In this document: positions 55,561-64,000 of the stretch, piece after piece
Layout of the letters: each line of letters starts with the position of its first letter
Position numbering within the stretch: position 1 is the first letter of the stretch
Source of the DNA: Strongylocentrotus purpuratus
Lineage: Eukaryota; Echinodermata; Echinoidea; Camarodonta; Strongylocentrotidae
Length of the DNA: 64,000 nucleotides
Direction: 5' to 3'
NCBI RefSeq assembly: GCF_000002235.5
Contig: NW_022145597.1
Span: 25,178,923 to 25,242,922, forward strand
The notes under the pieces: generated by a model
Seen by the model: only the letters and a program-made list of their open reading frames with translations
Databases searched by the model: none
What the model was told of the DNA's origin: nothing
Translations under genes and position numbers: made by a program

Positions 55561-56349
55561 GAAATGCCGTAGAGGGGGCAATTTATGCAGAGCGCCCTAA
55601 TTGTCTGTAATGTATCCACCTCTAGCCGAATAATCTAGCAGTGTTTTAATCGTTATTTCGGATTTCAACTGCTCGTTGGACCACCCCTGCCCCCCCCCTA
55701 TAGTTATTAAATTGCGCTCCAAGTTGCAAAATCTCGTCTTCAGTGAAGCGGTGATGTTTGCATAATGAGTCGCTGGTTGATGCTGGAACACGGTGATGAT
55801 TTGGGCGTCGACGATAATGAATTAAAAACTAAAAATTAATACACCAAAACAGTGGTAAAGAAAAAATGAATTATTTACAAGATAAATGGTGAGGTACTCC
55901 CTATATGCAGCAGCCTTGATTCCTGTAATGATAGCAATTTCATATTTCTTTACATTTCAATATACCTTTTAATGTGATTAAGGTCATTGGAAAACTATTG
56001 ACGCGAGGTACTTATCACCTGTACAACATGAACAGTGACTGTTAATTGGAAATGAATTATTCACTAGTCGGATCTATTTTAAAAAGCGTTTATTTTTTTT
56101 TTGTCCAGCATTGTGCAGTTTACTGACGTCAATGGCGCGCGCACCGCTACCTTTTCCATCTATTTATCTATTTTTCCATGGACACTAACTAATCATTATT
56201 TTGTCATTCGAACGTGACTCCTCCTTTCCTCTACTTCGCCTAATCAATCAACATAAGTTCGTTCCCAAGCGTTAAGGAATGACATTTCGAAAGAATTTCA
56301 ACTTTGAAGAAATAAAATATATAATTAAACCTATAGACATTTTAATTTT

Positions 56350-56660
56350 TTTTAAAAGATGTTGTCACGTGATTGTATTGTGAAAGAAACGATGCGGAAG
56401 CGATTGGAAAAGGTTGTTCATAGATAAGTATCGGTGTTTACTGTGAGGTTTTTGGAATCATCAAAATGATAAAAGAATAATTGACCCAATATTGCTAAAA
56501 GGCACATCCACTGTACACAGAAACTTGTATATGGGACTACACAAACGTGTGGCGTTAAAGTGATCCAAAACCTTTAGTTGTTACTTGTTATATTTCATAT
56601 AAGAGGGCATTCGAAGAGTCATCCTTTTCAGGGAACGCTTTGTCCATGATATTCTTTGCA
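56350..56660. repeat. Dispersed repeat, TTGAGTTCTGG family
   Basis: Diverged copy (GTGATTGTATTGTGAAAGAA and following) placed directly before the split MITE at 56694. Confidence 0.5.
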
Positions 56661-57689
56661 CATAAGGCTCATTACGATACCTTGTATGTGGTATTAAAGA
56701 TAAAGGTGAGTTCTGGTAATGCGATTGCATTGTGAAAGAAAAGGTGTGGAATGGATCAGAAACAGTTGATCATGTAGCATGTAAGTATTGGTGTGCACTG
56801 CAAGGTTCTTGAGTCATCAAAATCATAATAAATCTGACCGAGTCTTGGTAAAGTAACAAGCACTGTACACAGAAAGCTATATATGGGACAACACACATGT
56901 TGCCGGGGCTAGTATAGGTTTTCCCGGTCAATTTCGTCAAACCAGCGATCAATTCCACTAACGTGCATTCATGTTCGAGCAAATTTTCTCCACTCGTTGC
57001 TCCCCTGTTTCATTTTTAAACTTTTTGCATTCAATTTCGTTTCGAGTCACCGAATTTTCGAAACAAGCACATTCGAATTAACGTTTGGTTCAGTCAATTT
57101 GGAAATGCGTTAGCGTCATTCAATTTCGCCAAAGTTGAGTGGGAGGACAATTATTGTTTGGCGAATTGCGGTTTCATTTTCGTCTATGGGCAACCTCTTT
57201 CGCAATCGGGTCATTCAAATTAAAACTAGACCTCATAATTATTGTATGAGGCTCGATGTTTATTCGGATATTCACTTTTTCATGTTCATTTATTTTTTCC
57301 TTTTCTCTATGATTTTTTCTGACATGATTTCACATTACACAATATTCTTATTTGTCTGATATATTTATATTGCATTCAATATTTTCTCTTTCTGTCGATC
57401 TTTATTTATGATGAAGCATTTCTTTATACAGTCATGTCTTCATATCTTTCATTATAAATGAGGTTATTTTTTAAATGTTTTTTTTTATCAATCTGGATTG
57501 AGCAGGTAATCTTCTTTCTTTTCATTTTACATCTTTTTCTTTATTCATCATTGTATTTTGTTTCCATCATGTCTATGTCTAAAGCTCAACTCTAGCTGTC
57601 CAGGATCTGTGTATAATTATATAGCTTGTCCTTAGAAGAGAAGTCACATATTGTGCACCTTCTCTGGGGACAGTTACCTGTGTAATGCA

Positions 57690-57754
57690 GGCGCGGTTCC
57701 AGGGGGGCCGAGCGGGCCTTGCCCCCCCCCCCCCCCCGCAAAAAAGGGGAAAAA

Positions 57755-57797
<43 letters not shown>

Positions 57798-58445
57798 AAA
57801 AGAAGGGAAAGGGAAAGAGGAGAGAAAGGGAGAAAAAAAGAAGAGGAAGAAGAAAAGAAAAGAGGGAAGAAGGAGATCAGGGGCAAAAAGACTTGCCTCC
57901 CAGGCTGTTGCCCCCCTTCCCCCCTCCCCCCCCCCCCCCCCCAATCAAAAAATAAAGAGAAGGAAGGAAAGGGAAAGAAAAAAGAAAAAGAGGAGATAAA
58001 GGGAAGGACAAAGGAGAAAGAAGAAAAGAAAAGAAGAGGGATATCAGTTGCAATTTTCCCGCCAACAAGTTGTGGATCGGGGGGGGCAAAAGGCCCTAGC
58101 CTCCCCCCTCCCCCCCCCCCCCCGTCCCCGCTAAAAAAAAAGAGAGAAGGAAGGAAAAGGAAAAGAGGAGAGCTAAAAGGGAACAAAAAAGAGGAAGAAA
58201 AAAGAAAAGGGAGAAAAGAAGCGGAGATCAGTTGCGGTTAATCCCGCCAACAATGTGTGGAGCGGAGTGGGGACCAAAATGACCTTGCCCCTCCCCCCCC
58301 CCCCCCAGCAAACTTAAAAGAGAGATAAGGAAGGAAAGGGAAAAGAAAAAAAAGAGAATGAAGAAAGGTAAGGGATATCAGTTGCAATTTTCCCGCCAAC
58401 AAGGTGTAGATCGGAGGGGGGGGCACTGGCGTACTGATAGGGGAG
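57690..58445. repeat. Tandem ~185-bp polypurine/poly-C repeat
   Basis: Three to four units, each with a poly-C run, a GGAAGGAAAGGGAAAG-type purine block and GATATCAGTTGCAATTTTCC followed by CGCCAACAAG. (GA)n at 57757-57794. Long frames here are compositional artefacts. Confidence 0.7.
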
Positions 58446-58749
58446 GGGGGCTTTTGAGTAAAAGAATTTAAACGTGGTTTATTTCTAATTCCATAACAGT
58501 GGTTTACAAATAATGCTGAAATGAGATAATTTTCCGAGATTTTTCCTAACTTTATGCGTTTGTTGGAAAATGACAAATTCCTAAGTTTACAGCCAGGCAA
58601 GAAAATGCTTCTTGAGATGCCTACATATCAGGGCTCCCCCCCCCCCCCCCACACTTTCTTTGAAAAAATATATTAAAGAGAAATAGAAAGAAAGAGAGCG
58701 AAAAAGAAAAAAATAGTTAACTGCCAGTGTCACATTATAATGGGGTATG

Positions 58750-59130
58750 AAAATATGCTCATCTGACCATGATAAAATGCCTAAAACCCCAAGGGCTCTG
58801 CCCCTTGGATTCCACCTAGGGCCCTAAGACGGGCCCATAGATGCTCATCTGACGGTCATTTAATGCCTAAAACCCCTGATTTCTGGGTGCTCTGCCCCCT
58901 GGACCCCACGCCAAATAGTGTCCTGCCAGTGTCACATAATAAGGTATCAAAAATGTTCATCTGACCGTAATTAAACGCCTAAAACCCCTGAGCCTACGGG
59001 GGTTCTGCCCCCTGGACCCCGCCTAGGGCCCTAAGGCAGACCCCTGAATGCTAATCTGACCGTAAATTAAAACCTTAAACCCCTGAGCTTCCGGGGCGGA
59101 CAAGGTATCAACATATGTTCATCTGACCGT
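58750..59130. repeat. Tandem GC-rich repeat, about 90-115 bp units
   Basis: Four imperfect units, each with TCATCTGACCGTAATTAAA, a GCCTAAAACCCCTGAG block, CTCTGCCCCCTGGACCCC and CTAGGGCCCTAAG. Confidence 0.7.
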
Positions 59131-59224
59131 AGCCAGGGGGGCGGTGGGGTGCCCCCCCCCCCCCATAAACGCCGGCCAAAAAAAAGAGAGGAGTGAAAAG
59201 GAAGAGGAGGTAGGAAGAAAAGGG

Positions 59225-60820
59225 AATAGACAAAGAACATTTTTGAAATTCAGACAAGGATTAAGAGTCGAGAACGGTACAACGAATTGTCTTCTTTCTC
59301 TAATGAATTAATGAAACGTAAAAGCTTCCGCGCTTCGCGCGGGGGAGGGGAGGGGAAATTGAATTCAGACGAGGATAATTTTCGCGAACGGTACAACGAA
59401 TCGTCTTCTTTCTATAATAATTTATTGAAACGTCGAAGCTTCCGCGCTTCGCGCGGAAGGGGGGAGGGGGAATTAATTTAGACAAGGATTAAGAGTCGAG
59501 AATGGTACGACGAATCGTCTTCTTTCGCTAATGATTTGATGAAACGTAAAAGCTTCCGCGCTTCGCGCGGGTGGGGGAAACTAAATTATTTTCGAGAGAT
59601 GAACAACGAATCGTCTTCATTCTCTAAAAATTTAATGAAACGTCGTCGAAGCGGGGGAAAAACTAAACATAGACAAGGATTAAGAGTCGAGAACGGTACA
59701 ACGAATCGACTTCTTTCTCTAATGATTTAATGAAACGTAAAAGATTCCGGGCTTCGCGTGGGAGGGGGGGGAACTGAATTTAGACAAGGATTAAAAGTCA
59801 TAACGATACAACGAATCGTCTTCTTTCGCTAAAGATTTAATGAAACGTGAAAGCTTTCGCGCTTCGCGCGGGAGGGGGAAACTAAAAATTGTTTTGAGAG
59901 CGGTACAACAAATCTTCTTCTTTCTCTAATAATGTAATGAAACGTCTAAGTTTCCGCGCTTCGCGCGGGAGGGGGGGGAACTGGATTTAGACAGTGATTA
60001 AGAGTCGAGAACGGTACAACAAATCGTTTTCTTTCTCTAATGATTTAATGAAACGTAAAAGCTTCCGCGTTTCGCGCGGGAGGGAGGAAACTGAAATTAG
60101 ACGAGGATTAAAAGTCATAACGGTACAACGAATCGTCTTCTTTCTCAAATGATTTAATGAAACGTAAAAGCTTCCGCGCTACTCGCGGGTGGGGGAAACT
60201 TAATTATTTTCGAGAGCGGAACAACGAATCGTCTTCATTCTCTAAAAATTTAATGAAACGTCGAAGCGGGGGGAAAACTGAATTTAGACAAGGATTAAGA
60301 GTCGAGAACGGTACAACGAATCGCCTTCTTTCTCTAATGATTTAATGAAACGTAAAAGCTTCCGCGCTTCGCGTGGGAGGGGGGGAAATTAATTTAGACA
60401 AGGATTAAAAGCCATAACGGTACAACGAATCGTCTTCTTTCGCTTATGATTTAATGAAACGTGAAAGCTTCCGCGCTTTGCGCGGGAGGGGGAAACTAAT
60501 TTTTTTTCGAGAACGGTACAACGAATCGTCTTCTTTCTCTAATGATTTAATGAAGCGTAAAAGCTTTCGCGCTTCGCGCGGGAGGGGGGAAACTGAAATA
60601 AAACGAGGATTAAAAGTCATAACGGTACAACGAATCGTCTGCTTTCGCGAATGATTTAATGAAACGTAAAAGTTTTCGCGCTTCTCGCGGGATGGGGAGA
60701 AACATAATTCAGACGAGGATTATTTTTGGGAATGGTACAACGAATCGTCTTGATTCTTTCTCTAATAATTTGTTAAAATGTCAAAGCTTCCGCGCTTCGC
60801 GGAGGAGGGAGGGGGAAAAC
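59225..60820. repeat. Minisatellite of about 15 units, ~95-120 bp each
   Basis: The unit contains ACGGTACAACGAATCGTCTT, CTAATGATTTAATGAAACGT and a G-rich end. Most units hold the hairpin CCGCGCTTCGCGCGG (6-bp stem, TTC loop). Units near 59650 and 60262 lack the hairpin. Short plus-strand frames reading KRKSFRASRGRGE recur in the array but start and stop irregularly. Confidence 0.85.
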
Positions 60821-61744
60821 TCGCCCCTCTCTGCACCCACCCACCCCTAATTACGTCACTGCAGGTCACCATTACGCACCAATATTTAGCTCGCACAATT
60901 TCAAATTTGGGCCTCCCCCCCCCCCCCCCCCTAAGAAATCCTGGATCCGTGCCTGGTGTAATGAAAGATATCTGCTAACGAATACGCGTAATCATTCCTA
61001 CAAATAAACTTAGCATTAAATTATTCAAACAGAAGTATATTAAGTGACAAATTAACATCAAATGAAAAGCAATGCACAAATGTCACATACGGATACCTAT
61101 AATCACGAAATTGTTTGCTCGAATACATACCACCCTCTGTCCGGCACGAACTTGAATGAACGTAACGTTAATTCGGATGCTAAGTTAACTAAACGAAGTT
61201 GGGCGGGAAAACCTATACTACCTTGATTTCCTTGTCTTTCTATGCTCATTACTCTGCCAGAATACATTTTCTTCCAAAATTGTTTGGCACATGTCATTCA
61301 TTTGTAATCTTGAACATTCAGTGTAAGTTTCGTTTGATTCTGTGAGAATTAATTTTCTTTTTTTTTACCAGAACTGGAGTTTATCTTTAAAGTGTGTGGC
61401 TGAATATGGCAAAATATAATGATGCAATCAATACCACTGAATGTTTTACACGATCTGCTTAAAAAATAATAATAATACCGATGGCTTTAATTCATTCCAA
61501 CAATTTTGTGATATGAATAATTGAACCATTTCTCATTAATTTGCACCATAACATAGACAATAGTTAACATAATAAATTCAGCGTTTAAACCAAGCTTTGA
61601 ATTATAAAAAATGGTCTACCAAACAATAAAAATCGACGGCTGTGACTAATTCCACTAATTAAGCTCCGTTTTTTTATAATAAAAGGGAGATGGGTCAACC
61701 TAATTAGAACTGAAATTTCATTTTGGTTTACGAGCAGAAAACAT

Positions 61745-62042
61745 TATAATGATAATAATCACATTTGTATAGAGCTACTCCGTTTCTAAGCAATTTACAT
61801 TGTAATTATCATTCACCACGGTTATTGGATGTAATTGCTATTCCGCACATGATAGTGCACCCCCTCTGCTCTCGGCGATATTCCGATCAGGCGCCCTTTT
61901 ACAATCACTCATATGCCAATTCAACACCTGGTGATACATGTATATTAATGTCTTGCCAAGGACATTAGCGCCACGGCGGGACTCGAACCGCGAACCATGT
62001 GACTCGCAGTCCGGCTATATTTCCACTACACCACGACTCTGC
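61745..62042 (-). repeat. tRNA-derived SINE
   Basis: Minus-strand head GAGTCGTGGTGTAGTGGAAA with B box GGTTCGAGTCCC. The body includes CTTGGCAAGACATTAAT and an AAT-rich tail. Same type as 28535-28830. Confidence 0.7.
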
Positions 62043-62309
62043 CGTCTGATTAGAGTCAATAGACCATCCCGCTTTTAAAGGCGGCTAATTGATATTTCTA
62101 TAGGTTAAATGACTTCAGTTTTCAAAACAAAATCCATAACGTTTTATACTATTTTTCAAATTTCTTTTTGACTTTCAATACACCAGGGGCGGTATTCTGA
62201 ACCCTGTGTTATCTCTAATATTGTTGATCTTTGGAGATAAGATAAAGTTGGTATTCTGAACATTGTTGTAACTTTTGTGTTATCTTTTGTTGTATCTTTT
62301 CTCTCATCA

Positions 62310-62441
62310 GGGCCACGTCTTATAAAGAGTTGACATCAATCGTAACTATGTACATACGAGATAGGAGACTGCAAACTTACGATTGATTGGAGGACTTACG
62401 ATTGGTTTGGATCAATCGTAAATATTGTTAAGACGGGACCC
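62310..62441. mobile_element. Small MITE with GGGCCACGTCTTA ends
   Basis: GGGCCACGTCTTATAAAGAG at the left and GTTAAGACGGGACCC at the right, with inner inverted copies of TTACGATTGAT. Confidence 0.55.
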
Positions 62442-62448
62442 AGTTCTT

Positions 62449-62627
62449 TCATTCACATGTTACAAATACAAATTGTATTTCAATAGTCAGAATGTGAATT
62501 GCATACATTATTGTTGCTAGGTAGGACAAAGGTTATAGCTTGTCCTATACCTAACAACACGAAATGAATGCGATTCGCAATTCGCAATTTGACTATCGAT
62601 ATACAATGATCGGTAACAGGTGAATGA
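62449..62627. mobile_element. Foldback related to 2090-2250 and 41455-41620
   Basis: TTCATTCACATGTTAC pairs with GTAACAGGTGAATGAA, and TAGTCAGAATGTGAATTGCA pairs with GCGATTCGCAATT...GACTA. Contains the GGTAGGACAA...TTGTCCTA inner palindrome. Confidence 0.6.
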
Positions 62628-63840
62628 AATAATTTGTAACATGGCACTTAACGGGAATTTATGGATGAAATTTGATAACATCACGAAAATGGTCTATTGG
62701 CAGGGTGCATAATATATACAATTACAGGGTGTACAGTAGATGGGACACATAAAGCAATGAACCGGTTTATTAACATATTCAAATTTGTATGCATAATTTT
62801 TTTAACAAAGTTTTGTTCTTGACAACATGTAAGCCTGCCCTAGGCTTGCCCGACATATCAATAAGTATTGTATGCAGACTTTATTCCAAGTATTGTAGTT
62901 CATTCATTGATAGCAGGTTAATGATATAGATTGTCACTGAGACCCCAGGGAAGAAACATCTCTAAACTTGAAATGTTAGTAAACCGGTCGAATAAATGTA
63001 AGAAACTAATACCATCTGAAAACCCTTTTCGTTTATAACTGAGCCGATTCTTTTCATGCATTATTACAAATTATATGCCAATTTGAAAATAGAGGTAGCT
63101 TTTTTGTGAATACTTGGAATAGTTAAATATGTAAATTTTGATATATCATGAGTATACTGCTTATTGCTTATTTATGGGTTTTTTTTCTCAACTTTAGTTG
63201 CAAACAAGTTCAAATGAGAAGGAAAAAAACAGAAATGTTTCGTAGATTGTAAATTTAATGTCAATTGAAAAAGAAAGTGTAATAAAATGAAAAAAGTAGA
63301 GCACTGATCGGTTGGAGAACTAGATTTTAGTCGTCACGGTTCTCTGTTAATCCATTAAATTTACTCATCTTTTCATAGATCGTATCAAAATGAAAGTCAT
63401 CATAACATGTCCATTACACTAATGAAAATCATCGGTTCATAAAGAGAAGTATCACGTTGATTTTTTTCATTAGATAAATAACATTTTTTGGCAAACATGG
63501 CAACTGTTGCCATGATGATGATTAGTATTCATACGTAGGTTGTAGCTTACAAAACTTCCCCGTTTTAATGGATCATATTGTAATAACTTGTAAATGAATT
63601 CATTTTGTGGTTAAGTATATTATTTCCTCTCTCAAAGTCGACTCCCTCTTTCTCTTCATCTTCCTTTTCTTTCTCTCAATATTTTCCTTCATCTTTGTCT
63701 CTCATTCTCCTTTGTTTGCGGGCTCTCTAACTTTTTCTAACCATCTCTGTTTACGATTCACTTTTTTGTAGTCTTCCTCACATACGCCACAGTAAACCGC
63801 CACGGCCTAATGTGGCATTTTATCCTTCTTTATCTCTTCA
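62628..63840. other. Right-edge intergenic sequence
   Basis: AT-rich, no supported gene or repeat boundary. Confidence 0.5.
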
Positions 63841-63855
63841 CCCCCCCCCCCCGCC

Positions 63856-63914
<59 letters not shown>

Positions 63915-64000
63915 GCCCCTTTCTTTTCCTCTCTCTTTCTCTCTATTTCTCTCTCTCTTTCTCTCTCTTTCTCTCTCTTTCTCTCTCTCTATTTAGTTCT
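63841..64000. repeat. Poly-C and (CT)n microsatellite at the right edge
   Basis: A C run at 63841-63852, then about 60 bp of pure CT from 63861, continuing as impure CTCTTT to the window end. Confidence 0.9.

Larger units (their letters stand above)
56917..61213. mobile_element. 4.3-kb non-coding element with short terminal inverted repeats, filled with satellites
   Basis: Begins GGTTTTCCCGGTCAATTTCG and ends with the complement of GGTTTTCCCGCCCAACTTCG. It is flanked by TATA on both sides (56913-56916, 61214-61217), absent as a duplicate in the intact MITE. A second internal match, TTCGAGCAAA, lies near both ends. Inside are polypurine blocks, a ~185-bp tandem repeat, a GC-rich ~110-bp repeat and a ~100-bp minisatellite. 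No transposase frame is visible, so it is probably non-autonomous. The superfamily is not assignable by eye. Confidence 0.65.
56694..61390. mobile_element. MITE split by a 4.3-kb insertion
   Basis: The left part (56694-56916) and right part (61214-61390) together match the intact 391-bp MITE at 19289-19679 end to end. The break lies after GGGGCTAG, at the matching position of the intact copy. Confidence 0.78.

Noticed and set aside
57651-58241. Long overlapping frames of Lys/Glu/Arg or Ser/Phe/Pro
   Set aside because: Low-complexity translations of (GA)n, purine blocks and poly-C tandem repeats, open on both strands.
59225-60820. CRISPR-like array
   Set aside because: Long diverged units with repeat and spacer both repeating, in a eukaryotic context: a minisatellite.
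59287-60850. Repeated short frames KRKSFRASRGRGE
   Set aside because: By-products of minisatellite periodicity; no shared start context, length or conserved frame across units.
61975-62040. A true tRNA gene
   Set aside because: A/B-box-like sequence is followed by a SINE body shared with 28535-28830, and the acceptor stem does not pair convincingly.

Overview
This is a repeat-rich, AT-rich metazoan window. Spliced genes, tRNA-derived SINEs, several non-LTR retrotransposon clades and many foldback or MITE-like elements rule out a prokaryote or a compact genome. The receptor family, the repeat mix and the long C/G homopolymer tracts suggest a marine invertebrate deuterostome, probably an echinoderm. 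That assignment is an inference, not something the sequence proves.

The main content is a tandem pair of adhesion-type G-protein-coupled receptor (aGPCR) genes, both on the minus strand. Gene B is complete: 18 coding exons from 51105 (start codon) to 19048 (stop codon), with matching intron phases throughout and a predicted protein of 772 residues. Its order is signal peptide, short Cys-rich segments, a Cys-rich exon, a Thr-rich mucin-like stalk, a short GAIN-like region with a GPS ending in HL/TS, seven membrane segments and a short Ser-rich tail. Gene A shows only exon 1 (11363-11425) and exon 2 (1506-1554); the rest lies beyond the left edge. Exons 1 and 2, intron 1 and the proximal promoter are duplicated between the two genes.

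Layout: 1-2260 holds exon 2 of gene A and dispersed repeats. 2490-4800 is intron 1 with a foldback element and an old LINE 3' fragment. 4822-10824 is a degraded L1/Tx1-like LINE flanked by a 10-bp target-site duplication. 10825-12440 holds exon 1 and the promoter of gene A. 13000-19000 is intergenic, with SINEs and MITEs. 19048-35911 holds exons 18 to 3 of gene B, with repeat-laden introns. 36000-40850 is intron 2, with foldback and poly-C repeats. 40849-51105 holds exons 2 and 1 of gene B, with intron 1 carrying a nearly intact LINE. 51100-56600 is the promoter followed by MITEs and a decayed LINE. 56917-61213 is a 4.3-kb element with terminal inverted repeats, full of tandem satellites, inserted into a MITE. 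61700-64000 holds SINE, MITE and (CT)n sequence.

The two receptor genes are the only host protein-coding genes I can support. Most other open frames are transposon remains or low-complexity artefacts.
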